DNA of 64,000 nt from Phycisphaeraceae bacterium (GCA_019636515.1 JAHBXI010000002.1:558001-622000), one strand, 5' to 3'; positions 8,365 to 17,931 are shown, counted from the first letter of the stretch. The notes: generated by a model from the letters alone, not told the origin. Translations and numbers: made by a program.

Positions 8365-10599
8365 ATGGCAATCTCGACTCTTGCGGCGACAACTCTGCTG
8401 ATGGTGAATCTCGGATTCGTCACCGTGCCCGTCCGTGCCGCGTTGTTGCCAGGCCAGGAAGTGGCCCAGCGGCGGGGGCTGGCCGGGGATCCCCGGGAGG
8501 CGCTGCTCGACGGCGTCGGCCGTATCGCCGCGCCCGGTGTGCCCGGAACGATCTCGGTGTGGGGCGCCGAGGGCTCGGTGATCGTGGCCGGCATTGAAGG
8601 CGGCGGCGAGGTGCCTGTCGTGGCGACGTCACGGCTTGGGCTGGGCGGGGTTGTGCTCTTTGCTCACTCTGGGTATCTCGGAAAAGACGCCCTGCATCAC
8701 GCCGACACGGGCCGGCTGATGGCCCGGGCCGTGAGGTGGTCCGCGTCGAAGGAAACTCCACGCGTCGGCATCGTCGGCGCTACCGAGTGCGGGGAGTACC
8801 TCTCCGCCGAGGGGTTCACGGTGGTTGCCCTCGGGGATCGGTGGCATGCCCGACTGGAAGACGCCGACGTCATCATCCTGGCGGGTGATGTCCGGGAGGA
8901 GCAGTTCGAAAATGTCCGTGCGTTCCTACGCGCCGGCGGCGGTTTCATTACCGCGCAGACGGGGTGGGGGTGGCGGCAGATCCACCGCGGGCGTCCCGTC
9001 GGGGAATTGGGCGTCAACCGATTGCTCGAGCCGGCCTCGATCGCCTTCACCGACGGCTACGCGGATCGCACCGCCGCGGACGGCTTCGACGCGGGCCGGG
9101 AGGTGTCGCCGTACGCCCACGGCCGGGCGGCGCTGCTGGCCACGCTGGAAGCACGGGTACTCACGGCCGCCGACGCCAGGACCGCCTCTCACGCCGCGAT
9201 GTCCGCCGTCCGTGCCATGCCCAGGTCCGACGCCGAGTTACGCCCACGGATCGACCAACGACTCGCCGAGCGAGCCGACCAACTTGTCCCCACCGAGTCC
9301 GAACCCATGACGGCGACCGGATCACCGATCGATCGGTTCCTGCTGGCCGTCCAGGTCGATCGGATCGAGAATCTGCCGGCCGACCAGGTGCGGGCGCACC
9401 CGGCCGCGTCGCGGTTCCCCGGTCCGGTGCCGTCCGATGCCCCGCGCCTCGATCGCGTGGTCCCGATCAACACCGCCGTCTCTCGCTGGCACAGCCTCGG
9501 GCTGTACGTCCCCGCGGGTGAGGTGGTGACCGTCGAGATTCCAGAGTCCGCCGCCGCGCTGGGTCTGCGAGCCGTGATCGGGTGCCACACGGACGAACTC
9601 TGGCACCACGGCGAATGGAAGCGGGTGCCGCGGATTTCATCGACCACGCCTCTGTCGCGATCGCAAACCACCCTGGCGAGTTCGTTCGGGGGGCTTCTGT
9701 ACATCGACGTGCCCGCCCGCGCCTCCGGGCGTGTCCTTGACGTGACCGTCCGCGGAGCCGTCGCGGCCCCGCTCTTTGTCCTGGGGAAGACCTCCCCGAC
9801 GCAGTGGCGGGATTCGATCCGGCACGCCCCCGGCCCGTGGGCGGAACTGGCGACCTCCTCGGTGATCGTCTCGATCCCATCCGAGAAGATCCGCGACATG
9901 GACGACCCCACCCCGGTCCTGGAGTTCTGGAACCGGGTCATGGATGCGGCGGCCGACCTGGCCGAGATTCCCCGGGAGCGTCAAAGCCCCGAGCGATTCG
10001 TCCCCGACGTGCAGATCAGCGCGGGGTACATGCACTCGGGATACCCGATCATGACCCACCTTGACGCGGCCGACTGGCTTGGAAACCTCGACGAACTGCG
10101 CCAGGGAAACTGGGGCCTGTACCACGAACTGGGGCATAACCACCAGCATTCCGACTGGACCTTCGACGGGACGGTCGAGGTGACGTGCAATCTCTTCACG
10201 CTCTACATCCACGACATGGTCTGCGACCGGCCCAGGACCGACTCACGGCGCTGGCTGGAGAAACACACGCCCGACGCCGCCCGTCACCTGGCGCGCGGGG
10301 CCAGGTTCGAGACCTGGAAGCGAGAGCCGTTCACGGCCCTGGCGATGTACATGCAACTCCAGCAGGCCTTTGGCTGGGAGACATTCAAAAAGGTCTTTGC
10401 CGAGTACCGCGACCTGCCTTCCGCCGATCGCCCGAAGGGTGACGATCAGAAGCGGGACCAGTGGCTGGTGCGGTTCAGCCGGGCGTGCGGTCGAAACCTC
10501 GGGCCGTTCTTTGAATCGTGGGGTGTGCCGACCTCCCAGGCGGCCCGCGACCAGGTCCTCGACCTGCCCGGCTGGATGCCCGAGGGCTGGCCCCCGTGA
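8365..10599 (+). CDS. Secreted M60-like zinc metallopeptidase
   Basis: This is a 744-residue exported protein with an N-terminal signal peptide (a short hydrophobic stretch ending near PVRAA). The C-terminal half contains the gluzincin motif HELGH (H587, E588, H591) followed by NHQ and a downstream Glu in GTVEVTCNLF. That spacing is typical of the M60/enhancin family, which cleaves mucin-type glycoproteins. The N-terminal half (about residues 90-330) looks like a Rossmann-type GATase/ThuA-like domain, with EDADVIILAGDVREEQF and a glycine-rich loop. The segment around 360-480 is beta-rich and precedes the catalytic domain, as in other M60 proteins. Substrate is unknown; glycoprotein degradation is inference from the family. 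Confidence 0.85.
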   Translation: MAISTLAATTLLMVNLGFVTVPVRAALLPGQEVAQRRGLAGDPREALLDGVGRIAAPGVPGTISVWGAEGSVIVAGIEGGGEVPVVATSRLGLGGVVLFAHSGYLGKDALHHADTGRLMARAVRWSASKETPRVGIVGATECGEYLSAEGFTVVALGDRWHARLEDADVIILAGDVREEQFENVRAFLRAGGGFITAQTGWGWRQIHRGRPVGELGVNRLLEPASIAFTDGYADRTAADGFDAGREVSPYAHGRAALLATLEARVLTAADARTASHAAMSAVRAMPRSDAELRPRIDQRLAERADQLVPTESEPMTATGSPIDRFLLAVQVDRIENLPADQVRAHPAASRFPGPVPSDAPRLDRVVPINTAVSRWHSLGLYVPAGEVVTVEIPESAAALGLRAVIGCHTDELWHHGEWKRVPRISSTTPLSRSQTTLASSFGGLLYIDVPARASGRVLDVTVRGAVAAPLFVLGKTSPTQWRDSIRHAPGPWAELATSSVIVSIPSEKIRDMDDPTPVLEFWNRVMDAAADLAEIPRERQSPERFVPDVQISAGYMHSGYPIMTHLDAADWLGNLDELRQGNWGLYHELGHNHQHSDWTFDGTVEVTCNLFTLYIHDMVCDRPRTDSRRWLEKHTPDAARHLARGARFETWKREPFTALAMYMQLQQAFGWETFKKVFAEYRDLPSADRPKGDDQKRDQWLVRFSRACGRNLGPFFESWGVPTSQAARDQVLDLPGWMPEGWPP

Positions 10600-10654
10600 T
10601 TCCTCCCGCGGGCACGGCCGGCCGGAACTCATCGGGTGGATGTGGGCGCGCGCA

Positions 10655-10678
10655 CGGGACCCGGTGGTCCGGGTCCCG
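10655..10678. terminator. GC hairpin between convergent genes
   Basis: A perfect 10-bp inverted repeat (CGGGACCCGG / CCGGGTCCCG) with a TGGT loop lies between the M60 gene and the convergent PEP-CTERM gene. No adjacent U-tract is present. It is a probable transcription end for one or both genes. Confidence 0.5.
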
Positions 10679-10725
10679 CCGCGCACAACGCACACTTTCT
10701 CTCCGATTGGTTCAATCGCCGGCCA

Positions 10726-11583
10726 TCAGCGCCGGCGCCGGACAAAGGCCACCGCCGCGAGGCCCGCGACCACGCCCGTACCCGGCGCGGGAACAACGGT
10801 CATCGCGGTAATGAGCGCCCCGCCGCCGACCTCCCCGATCATGGTGCCCTGGCCCGTCATCAGGTCGATCGACCAGAACGTCGTCCGGCCCAGTGCCACA
10901 TCGCGGACGGCCGCGTACGCGTTGCCCGTCACCCCGGAGATGTCGAATCCGGCCAGGTCGGTCACGTCGGTGCCCAGCGGGCCGACCGTCGTGAGCACGC
11001 CGTTGTTCGGAGGGCTCTGGATCACCAGAACATCTCGGGCCGCGTCGATCTCGTACAGCACCGTCGATGTCGCCCCCTTGAAGTTGTTGGTGTACGCCGC
11101 CGCCACGATGCTCGGGTTGGTTCCAAAGCCCGAGTCCATCGGGTCGTACCCGAGAGACCCGTCCACGGTGACCGCCCCGGTGTCGGGGTGGACGCGCAGG
11201 TTCTGATCCGCGTCGCTGACGATTCGGATGCGGTCGACAACCGGGTTGAAATCGAACCCGAAACTCGATCCGTTGAGCGGCGTCGAGAAGTTCGCCCCGA
11301 CCTGCATCGCCTGGCCCGTCACCGGGTTGATCGAGTAAAGACGGCTGAACGATCCCAGGCCGTAGAGTTCCCCCGTGGCCGGGCGGATGTCGATCCCCAG
11401 GATCTGCTCGTTGGCGGACATGCCCCACAGCGGCACGCCCGACAGGAGCGTCCCGGGGGACGAGTGGTCCCACGAGACCAGTGACTGCTGGAGGGTGACC
11501 CCGTAGACCAGTTCGGCGGCGGCGTGACCCGACGCGAGCGTGGTGACAGCGAGGCCGGCGAGTGCGGCGACGGTCCGATTCAT
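10726..11583 (-). CDS. DUF4394 secreted protein with PEP-CTERM anchor
   Basis: The protein has 285 residues. The N-terminus is a signal peptide (MNRTVAALAGLAVTTLASGHAAAE). The body matches the DUF4394 pattern seen in many planctomycete and cyanobacterial proteins: LWGMSANEQILGIDIRPATG, LYSINPVTGQAM, FDFNPVVDRIRIVSD and LRVHPDTGAV. It probably folds as a beta-propeller-like domain. The C-terminus VPAPGTG, a hydrophobic stretch and RRRR form a PEP-CTERM sorting signal, which exosortase systems process. The start at 11583 is fixed by AAAGGAG 7 nt upstream; a longer frame reading upstream to 12255 overlaps the sigma-factor gene antisense and is rejected. Confidence 0.88.
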   Translation of the reverse strand: MNRTVAALAGLAVTTLASGHAAAELVYGVTLQQSLVSWDHSSPGTLLSGVPLWGMSANEQILGIDIRPATGELYGLGSFSRLYSINPVTGQAMQVGANFSTPLNGSSFGFDFNPVVDRIRIVSDADQNLRVHPDTGAVTVDGSLGYDPMDSGFGTNPSIVAAAYTNNFKGATSTVLYEIDAARDVLVIQSPPNNGVLTTVGPLGTDVTDLAGFDISGVTGNAYAAVRDVALGRTTFWSIDLMTGQGTMIGEVGGGALITAMTVVPAPGTGVVAGLAAVAFVRRRR

Positions 11584-11738
11584 GCGATCTCTCCTTTGTG
11601 GTCGAAATGAACCCTCGGAATCGATCGGGCCGGAGGGATACCGATCCCCGTCCGCAGGGGAGTGATCCGACCCAGTCAATCCGGGACTGCCGACCCATCG
11701 CACCCGTCGGGCGTCCGGATTTCCGATCGGGTCGTTTT

Positions 11739-11768
11739 TTTGCACGGCCCCCTCTCGCCCCGTACACT
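11739..11768 (+). promoter_or_regulatory. Putative promoter of the sigma/anti-sigma operon
   Basis: TTTGCA (11739-11744), an 18-nt spacer and TACACT (11763-11768) resemble a sigma-70-type promoter. It would give a leader of about 40 nt to the ATG at 11815. It is the one TACACT in the window that sits well upstream of a start and has a plausible -35. Confidence 0.4.
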
Positions 11769-11814
11769 GACGGCTGATCTCAATGTCCGGATTGCCGAAG
11801 GGACCACCCGGCGA

Positions 11815-12378
11815 ATGGCCGAACCGCTCCTCCAACTCATCGCTCGCGGAGACCCGACGGCGGTCGCCCGATGCATCGACGAGTACGGGGGAACGATCCG
11901 CGCCATCGCCTCCAGATACCTCCGATCGATGGGCGAGGACGTGGACGACGCGGTTCAGGAGATCTTCGTCGAGATCTGGAAAAGCGCCGGGCGATACAAC
12001 CCGGTGCTCGGATCCGAGCCGGCGTTCATCGCCACCATCGCGCACCGTCGGCTGACCGACCGCCAGCGCCGGGCCGCCTCCCGCCGCACCACCGATATCG
12101 CCTCCGCTCCGCCGGTCGAGCAGTCGCGGGAGAACTTCACGCCCGACCGGGCGGCCCTGCGTGACGACCTCCGGGCCGCCGCCTCGGCGTTCGAATCCCT
12201 CGATCGCGACGAGCAGCAGGTGCTGTGGTACTCGCTGTACCAGGGGATGTCGCACGAGCGCATCGCCGACGTCACGCGTATCCCCGTCGGAACCGTCAAG
12301 ACCCGCATCCGCCGAGGGATGATGCGACTGCGTGAACTTCTCTCCCCGGTCTCCGCGGTGAAGGAGGTCGCCCGATGA
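11815..12378 (+). CDS. RNA polymerase ECF-type sigma factor
   Basis: A 187-residue sigma-70 family protein. Region 2 is visible as IDEYGGTIRAIASRYL...DVDDAVQEIFVEIW, with the DAVQEIF core-binding motif. Region 4 is LDRDEQQVLWYSLYQGMSHERIADVTRIPVGTVKTRIRRGMMRLRE, a helix-turn-helix that reads the -35 element. It is an extracytoplasmic-function sigma of the type paired with RskA anti-sigma factors. The start at 11815 is chosen because region 2 begins just after it; the frame stays open to 11662 but that part looks non-coding. Its stop overlaps the anti-sigma start (ATGA), so the two are translationally coupled. The signal and target genes are unknown. Confidence 0.92.
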   Translation: MAEPLLQLIARGDPTAVARCIDEYGGTIRAIASRYLRSMGEDVDDAVQEIFVEIWKSAGRYNPVLGSEPAFIATIAHRRLTDRQRRAASRRTTDIASAPPVEQSRENFTPDRAALRDDLRAAASAFESLDRDEQQVLWYSLYQGMSHERIADVTRIPVGTVKTRIRRGMMRLRELLSPVSAVKEVAR

Positions 12379-13268
12379 GCGCCCCCTTCCACACGAATTT
12401 CACACGCGTCCTGGACCTCCTGGCCGACCGGTCGGTTGCTCCACTTCCCCAGGACCAGGAGCAGGAACTCCGGACGCTGATCGACTCCCTGCCCACCGAC
12501 CAGCGTACGGTGGCGTTCATGGAGCGAGACCGCCTTGAGCGGGCCGCCGCCGAGACCCTCGCCATGTTCATGCAGGCCGATCGGCCCGCGGCGATCTCCC
12601 CCGGGCTGCGCGATCGCCTGATCGCCTCGGGAATGGCCGAACTGGCGGGGACCGCGGATCAGGACTCCGGCTCGATGCCTCGATCAGGTACCGACTCGTC
12701 GTTGCCCTCTTCACGCACCTACGCCCTGGCCGCCTTTACCGGGTGGCTTGCCGCCGCCGCCGCGCTGGTCTTTGCCTTCGTCTTGTACCAGTCCCGCCCG
12801 ACCGCTCCGTCCACGCTTGACCGGCCCTCGGTTGTCTCGGTCTTTGAAAGCCGGGCCGCCCTTCTCGACGATCCGGACACGGTCGTTGCGACGTGGTCCC
12901 CCGGACCGGATCCGGCCGGCTCGGGTGTCACCGGAGACGTCGCCTGGAACCCGACGACGCAGACCGGGTACCTGCGATTCAGCGGACTGGCCGAGAACGA
13001 TCCAGCCCGCTTCCAGTACCAGTTGTGGATCTTCGACAAGGGCCGCCAGACCGACAAGCCCGTGCTCGAACAGTTCCCGGTCGATGGCGGTGTCTTCGAT
13101 ATCACCACCGCCGCCCGTGACCCGAGCACCGGTGACGTCATTGTGCCGATCACGCCCAAACTCCCCGTCCGCGATGTCGCGGCCTTCGCGGTCACGTCGG
13201 AGAAGCCTGGAGGGGTGGTCGTGACCACCCGTGAGAACCTCCTGCTTCTTGCCCCCGTGGGCGGCTGA
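12375..13268 (+). CDS. Membrane anti-sigma factor (RskA family)
   Basis: A 297-residue single-pass membrane protein encoded directly after the ECF sigma gene. The cytoplasmic N-terminal 110 residues would bind the sigma factor. They lack the HxxxCxxC zinc motif of ZAS-type anti-sigmas, and no Cys is visible there. One transmembrane helix (about 115-136, AAFTGWLAAAAALVFAFVLY) follows. The periplasmic C-terminal domain has RskA hallmarks: GYLRFSGL, FQYQLWIFD and a VLEQFPVDGGVFDI segment. Release by regulated proteolysis is typical of the family. The four-base overlap with the sigma gene supports equal expression. Confidence 0.85.
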   Translation: MSAPFHTNFTRVLDLLADRSVAPLPQDQEQELRTLIDSLPTDQRTVAFMERDRLERAAAETLAMFMQADRPAAISPGLRDRLIASGMAELAGTADQDSGSMPRSGTDSSLPSSRTYALAAFTGWLAAAAALVFAFVLYQSRPTAPSTLDRPSVVSVFESRAALLDDPDTVVATWSPGPDPAGSGVTGDVAWNPTTQTGYLRFSGLAENDPARFQYQLWIFDKGRQTDKPVLEQFPVDGGVFDITTAARDPSTGDVIVPITPKLPVRDVAAFAVTSEKPGGVVVTTRENLLLLAPVGG

Positions 13269-13342
13269 TTCCGATGACGGTGTTCGCGTCGTTCCCCATT
13301 CAGGGGCTTGAGTCCCGATCCGCGATCGGCGCCCCCCGCGGC

Positions 13343-13348
13343 TACGCT
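13343..13348 (+). promoter_or_regulatory. Putative leaderless -10 element of the GmhB-like gene
   Basis: TACGCT ends 8 nt before the ATG at 13357; there is no Shine-Dalgarno sequence. Confidence 0.35.
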
Positions 13349-13356
13349 GAACCTCC

Positions 13357-14202
13357 ATGTCCCGAGCCGTGTTTCTTGACCGCGACGAAACGTTGAACCG
13401 GGCCGATTCTCTGCCCGCTCCCGCGCCCCCGGCACGCCCCGGCGACGTGACCGACCCGGACCTGATCGAATTGCTCCCGGGCGTCTCCCGGGCGTGTTCC
13501 CGGCTGCGCGCCGCCGGGCTGAGGCTGATTGTGTACAGCAACCAGGGCGTGGTCGCGCGCGGCGGGCTTGATCTTCGCGGGGTCGAGAGGATCAACGACC
13601 GCATCCGGGAACTCCTCCCCGCGGGAACGATCGACGCGTTCTATGTCTGCCCCTACCACCCGGCGGGCCACCTGCCGCGTTGGACGCGTGAACACCCGTG
13701 GCGCAAGCCCGGATCCGGGATGATCACCGCCGCCGCCGCCGAGATGGGCCTGGATCTACGTGAATCGTGGGCGGTGGGAGATAAGCCACGCGACATCGAG
13801 TCCGCCATCGCGGCGGGGATTCCTCCCGACCGCTGCCTTGGCATCGGTGGTGATGCCGGGCTGGCCGATCTTGCATCCGCCGCCGATGCCATCCTCGCAA
13901 GGAACTCTCCCGGCACGGCCCGGGGGGCCACCGTCCGGCTGCGGGCACTGCACGGCTCCCCGCTGGCCGATGTCCGCACCCGGGCCACCGTCATCGCGGC
14001 CGCCGGCTCGATCGCCGAGAGAACCGGCGTCCGGCTCGTCGCCGTCTCGGCCGATGACCGATCAATCACCGTGACCATCGACGCCGACCGCCTGGCGGGC
14101 CTGGGCTTTCTCGCCGAACTCCGCCGCAACACCAACGCCTGGTTTGCTTCCCGCCATACGGGTCTCTCATTGTGGGGCGAGGCCGTTGAGGACGGTCCGT
14201 GA
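13357..14202 (+). CDS. HAD phosphatase, GmhB/HisB-N-like
   Basis: A 281-residue HAD-superfamily phosphatase related to D-glycero-D-manno-heptose-1,7-bisphosphate 7-phosphatase. Motif I is FLDRDETLN, motif II is YSNQ, and motifs III/IV are RKPGSGM and VGDKPRDIESAIAAG. The zinc loop of GmhB (CxH...CxC) is changed: CPYHP keeps the first Cys, but the later Cys-x-Cys is HPW just before RKP. The last 80 residues (about 200-281) are an additional domain, not part of GmhB, of unknown function. Substrate could be a heptose bisphosphate or another sugar phosphate; I leave the gene symbol empty. mnmE follows 43 nt downstream and may be cotranscribed. Confidence 0.75.
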   Translation: MSRAVFLDRDETLNRADSLPAPAPPARPGDVTDPDLIELLPGVSRACSRLRAAGLRLIVYSNQGVVARGGLDLRGVERINDRIRELLPAGTIDAFYVCPYHPAGHLPRWTREHPWRKPGSGMITAAAAEMGLDLRESWAVGDKPRDIESAIAAGIPPDRCLGIGGDAGLADLASAADAILARNSPGTARGATVRLRALHGSPLADVRTRATVIAAAGSIAERTGVRLVAVSADDRSITVTIDADRLAGLGFLAELRRNTNAWFASRHTGLSLWGEAVEDGP

Positions 14203-14245
14203 GGCGTCGCTCCACCGCTTGCCCTGCCGCCCGATGGTTCTTCCA

Positions 14246-15625
14246 ATGAACGCCCCGGGAGACACCATCCTCGCCATCGCCTCGGCGCCCGGCTGGTCGG
14301 CGCGTGCGATCATCCGGGCCTCCGGCCCGGGAAGCGCGGCCTTGCTCAACGCGATCGTCGATGAGCCGATCCCCGCGCGGCGGGGCGTGTACGTGGCCAG
14401 GGCGAAACTCTCGGGCGATGGCCCCGCGCTTGCGGTTCTTGTGCTGCGATTTGTCGGTCCGCGTTCGTACACCGGGGAGGACTCGTTCGAGATTCAGTGC
14501 CCCGGGAATCCGCTCCTGATCGAGCGTCTGATGAATCGACTTCTCACGTTATCGACACCCGCCCCGACCAGGCAGGCCAATCCGGGGGAGTTCACCGCGC
14601 GGGCGTTTCTGAACGGGCGGATCAGGATGGAACAAGCCGAGGGCGTGGCGGCCATGGTGGCGGCCCGTTCCGCCGAGCAGGCCGACGCCGCCCGCCGGCT
14701 GCTGACCGGCGAGACCGGGCATCTTCACCAGGCCTGGGCCGACGAAGCGCTCGGCCTTCTCGCGCTGGTCGAGGCGGGGATTGACTTTACCGACCAGGAA
14801 GACGTGATTCCGATCGACGCCGAGTCCCTGGATCGACGCCTCGGAGCGATCGAGCAGGGCATCCGCGATCACGTCGGAGACCGGGTGCCGCGGGCGATCA
14901 GCGCGGGCATCCCGGCCGTCGCGCTGGTCGGGAGTCCCAGCGCGGGCAAGAGCACCCTTTTCAACGCGCTCCTTGGCCGGGAGCGCTCGGTGACCGCCGC
15001 CGAGCCGGGTACCACGCGGGATGTGGTCCGCGAATCGCTCGATCTCTCCCGTGACATTCCCGGGGGGGGGGCCGTGGACCTCATTGACCTGCCCGGTCTT
15101 GACCGCCGCGAAGACGGCGTGGTCGGCAAGGCGGAGGCCGCCGCGCAGCGGGCCGCCCGGGAGTCCATCGCCGCCTCGGACGTGATCCTGCACTGCGACC
15201 CGAGCGGGCGTTTCTTGCCTGATAAGGCGATTCCTTCCGGCGCGACCGTCATCCGTGTGCGCACGAAGGCGGACCTGCCCGCCGATCTGGACGAGCCTGG
15301 CGACGACGGTCATGGGGCCATCGCGGTGTGCGCCCTGGACGGGTGGCGCCTGGGTCCGTTGCGGCGTGCGATCGCCGATGCCACAACCCTACCCGGCCGC
15401 TTCGGCGCCGATGCCGGGCTGATCCCCCGGCACCGTCGATCGCTCGCCCAGGCCGCCGATGCGATCACAAGGGCACGCAAGGCGTCGCGCGACCTTCTGC
15501 GGGATCCGGCGGTGGTCGCCGAATCGCTCCGCCTGGCCTGCGATGCCCTGTCAGACCTCACGGGGAGAGTCTCTCCCGACGATGTTCTCGGGCGGATCTT
15601 CGCGACGTTTTGCGTCGGGAAGTAG
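14246..15625 (+). CDS. mnmE: tRNA uridine-5-carboxymethylaminomethyl GTPase MnmE
   Basis: This GTPase works with MnmG to modify the wobble uridine of several tRNAs. It has 459 residues. The N-terminal tetrahydrofolate-binding domain opens with DTILAIASAPG and contains YTGEDSFEIQCPG and FTARAFLNGR. The G domain shows G1 GSPSAGKST, G2 TTRD, G3 DLPG and G4 TKAD. The C-terminus is the catalytic FCVGK. The ATG at 14246 gives the family N-terminus, with 14234 as an alternative. A run of ten Gs (15062-15071) lies inside the G domain, yet the frame is intact. The window's own tRNA-Lys(UUU) is a likely substrate by family knowledge. Confidence 0.95.
   Translation: MNAPGDTILAIASAPGWSARAIIRASGPGSAALLNAIVDEPIPARRGVYVARAKLSGDGPALAVLVLRFVGPRSYTGEDSFEIQCPGNPLLIERLMNRLLTLSTPAPTRQANPGEFTARAFLNGRIRMEQAEGVAAMVAARSAEQADAARRLLTGETGHLHQAWADEALGLLALVEAGIDFTDQEDVIPIDAESLDRRLGAIEQGIRDHVGDRVPRAISAGIPAVALVGSPSAGKSTLFNALLGRERSVTAAEPGTTRDVVRESLDLSRDIPGGGAVDLIDLPGLDRREDGVVGKAEAAAQRAARESIAASDVILHCDPSGRFLPDKAIPSGATVIRVRTKADLPADLDEPGDDGHGAIAVCALDGWRLGPLRRAIADATTLPGRFGADAGLIPRHRRSLAQAADAITRARKASRDLLRDPAVVAESLRLACDALSDLTGRVSPDDVLGRIFATFCVGK
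15062..15071 (+). repeat. G10 homopolymer inside mnmE
   Basis: Ten consecutive Gs encode the Gly-Gly-Gly-Ala stretch before the G3 motif. Such tracts are prone to slippage in replication and in sequencing; the reading frame is intact as written. Confidence 0.9.
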
Positions 15626-15640
15626 CCGCGCCGGCGCACG

Positions 15641-15666
15641 AAAAAGCGCCCTGTTGAAGAGGGCGC
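15641..15666 (-). terminator. Rho-independent terminator of the glutamine synthetase gene
   Basis: On the minus strand GCGCCCT, a 7-nt loop and AGGGCGC (7-bp stem) are followed by TTTTT (15645-15641). It lies 49 nt past the glutamine synthetase stop and also faces the end of mnmE. Confidence 0.8.
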
Positions 15667-15714
15667 GGTGGTGGAATCGGGACATCTGGAGCGGCGGTGG
15701 TCCGCCCGGGATCA

Positions 15715-17931
15715 TCAGCGGATGACGAGCATTTCACGGTACGTCGGCAGGGGCCACAGGTCGGCGCTGACGCGCTGCTCGAGCCGATCGGCCAGTTCAC
15801 GCACATCGGCCATGGCGGGCACGACGCGGGCCTTGAGGTGCCTGGCGTGCTTGAGGACATCATGCCCGAGGTCGGCTTCCGACGCCTTTTCGAGCGAATC
15901 AATCGCCTTTCGGAACCGGTTCACCAGGTCGATGAACCGCTCGATGTCGCCGCGCAGGTCCCCGACATCCGCGTCGGCCGCCTCGCATGCCGCGACCACT
16001 TCGGCCAGTTCGGCCTGCTGCCGAAGGGCGGCCGGGAGCATGAGCGTCCGGGCCATCAGGACGGCGGTTTCGGCCTCGATCATCACCTGCTTGATGTATT
16101 TCTCAACCAGGATGTGCTCTCGGCTTTCGGTTTCGACCTTTGTAAAGACGCGGTACGCGCGGAACAGGTCGATGGCCTTTTTCGACCCGATGACCGGGAA
16201 CGCGTCGACGCTGGAGCGCAGGTTGGCAAGCCCGCGCTTCTTCTCCGCCTCCTGGTGCCAGGCGGCGTCGTAGCCGTCCCCGTTGAAGATCACCCGTTTG
16301 TGCTGGCGCACGGTCTTCTGGAGGAGCGAGGCCACCGCCGGCTGCAGGCGCTTGGTATCCACGGCCTTGCCCGGCCCTCCGACCGATTTTTCAAGCAGCG
16401 TCGCCAGGTGATCCAGGCTCTCGGCCACGATCGTGTTGAGCACGGTGGCCGGCCACGCGACCGACTGTGAAGATCCGACGGCCCGGAACTCGAACTTGTT
16501 TCCCGTGAACGCGAACGGCGAGGTCCGGTTGCGGTCCCCGGTGTGACGGGGGATGGACGGCAGCGTCCTGGCTCCCAGGTCGAGTTTGCCGGCCTTCATC
16601 GTCTTCTTGGGCTTGCCGGCCTCGACCTGCTCGATGATGTCGGTCAGCATGTCCCCGAGGAAGATGGACATAATCGCCGGTGGAGCCTCGTTGGCCCCCA
16701 GCCGGTGGTCGTTGTTCGCCGAGGCGACCGAGGCACGCAGCAGGTCCGCGTGCAGGTCCACCGCGCGGATCACCGCGCACAGGAAGACCAGGAACTGCAT
16801 GTTCGTGTGCGTCTCGTCGCGTGGGTCGAGCAGATTGACGCCGGTGTTGGTCGCCATCGACCAGTTCAGGTGCTTGCCCGAGCCGTTGATCCCCGCGAAC
16901 GGCTTCTCGTGCAGGATGCACTGCAGGCCGTGACGGGGCGCCACGCGCTTGAGCGTCTCCATGGCGAGCATCTGGTGGTCGCAGGCGATGTTGGCCATCT
17001 CGAAGAGCGGGGCGACCTCGAACTGGCAGGGGGCGACCTCGTTGTGCCGTGTCTTGACCGGCACGCCCAGCCGGTACAACTCGCGCTCCGCCTCCTGCAT
17101 GAACGCCAGCACCCGCGAAGGGATCGACCCGAAGTAGTGGTCCTCGAGTTGCTGCCCCTTGGGCGGTCGAGCCCCAAAGAGCGTCCGATCGCACGCCATC
17201 AGGTCGGGTCGCTTGAAATAGTGCTCACGATCGATCAGGAAATACTCCTGCTCGGGTCCGGCCGTACACACGACCCCCGAGACGCCCATGTCGGTCCCGA
17301 AAATCCTCAGGATCCGCATCGCCTGCTCGCTCAGCGCATCCATCGACCGCAGGAGCGGTGTCTTGTGGTCCAGCGCCTCCCCGGTCCAGGAGACAAACGC
17401 CGTCGGGATGCACAGCGTTACCGACCCCCCGTTACGGTTCAGGAAGACCGGGCTGGTGCAGTCCCACGCCGTGTACCCGCGAGCCTCGAACGTCGCCCGG
17501 ATCCCGCCCGAGGGGAACGAACTGGCGTCGGGCTCTCCCTGCACCAGAGAAGACCCGCTGAATTCGGTGATCGCCCCGCCGTGGCCGTCGGGCGTGAGAA
17601 AGGCATCGTGCTTCTCCGCCGTCAGCCCTGTCAACGGCTGGAACCAGTGCGTGTAGTGCGTCGCCCCGTGCTCGATCGCCCAGTCCTTCATCGCCGCCGC
17701 GATCACGTCCGCCGAGTCGTGGTCGAGCGGCTCGGCATGCTGGATCGTCCGCTGCAGGCGCTTGAACACGTCACGGGGAAGCCTCTGCTGCATGACCCGT
17801 TCGCTGAAGACATCGGCCCCGAAGACCTGGTCCACGCGAGACGTGGCCGCGGACGACTGGCCCAGACCCGCGTGCCGCTTGGTGAGTTCCGCGATCGAAA
17901 GTCCATCCACGACGGCATGCCCGTTGTTCAT
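15715..17931 (-). CDS. glnN: Glutamine synthetase type III
   Basis: This enzyme makes glutamine from glutamate, ammonia and ATP. At 738 residues it is the long GSIII form, not the 470-residue GSI. Diagnostic segments are [26 protein letters not shown], the metal-binding [42 protein letters not shown] and the C-terminal helical block with [19 protein letters not shown]. The start at 17931 follows GGAG 8 nt upstream. The next gene on the same strand, trpA, ends about 350 nt upstream, so the gene probably has its own promoter there. A terminator closes it at 15641-15666. No P-II gene is adjacent. Confidence 0.96.
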   Translation of the reverse strand: MNNGHAVVDGLSIAELTKRHAGLGQSSAATSRVDQVFGADVFSERVMQQRLPRDVFKRLQRTIQHAEPLDHDSADVIAAAMKDWAIEHGATHYTHWFQPLTGLTAEKHDAFLTPDGHGGAITEFSGSSLVQGEPDASSFPSGGIRATFEARGYTAWDCTSPVFLNRNGGSVTLCIPTAFVSWTGEALDHKTPLLRSMDALSEQAMRILRIFGTDMGVSGVVCTAGPEQEYFLIDREHYFKRPDLMACDRTLFGARPPKGQQLEDHYFGSIPSRVLAFMQEAERELYRLGVPVKTRHNEVAPCQFEVAPLFEMANIACDHQMLAMETLKRVAPRHGLQCILHEKPFAGINGSGKHLNWSMATNTGVNLLDPRDETHTNMQFLVFLCAVIRAVDLHADLLRASVASANNDHRLGANEAPPAIMSIFLGDMLTDIIEQVEAGKPKKTMKAGKLDLGARTLPSIPRHTGDRNRTSPFAFTGNKFEFRAVGSSQSVAWPATVLNTIVAESLDHLATLLEKSVGGPGKAVDTKRLQPAVASLLQKTVRQHKRVIFNGDGYDAAWHQEAEKKRGLANLRSSVDAFPVIGSKKAIDLFRAYRVFTKVETESREHILVEKYIKQVMIEAETAVLMARTLMLPAALRQQAELAEVVAACEAADADVGDLRGDIERFIDLVNRFRKAIDSLEKASEADLGHDVLKHARHLKARVVPAMADVRELADRLEQRVSADLWPLPTYREMLVIR

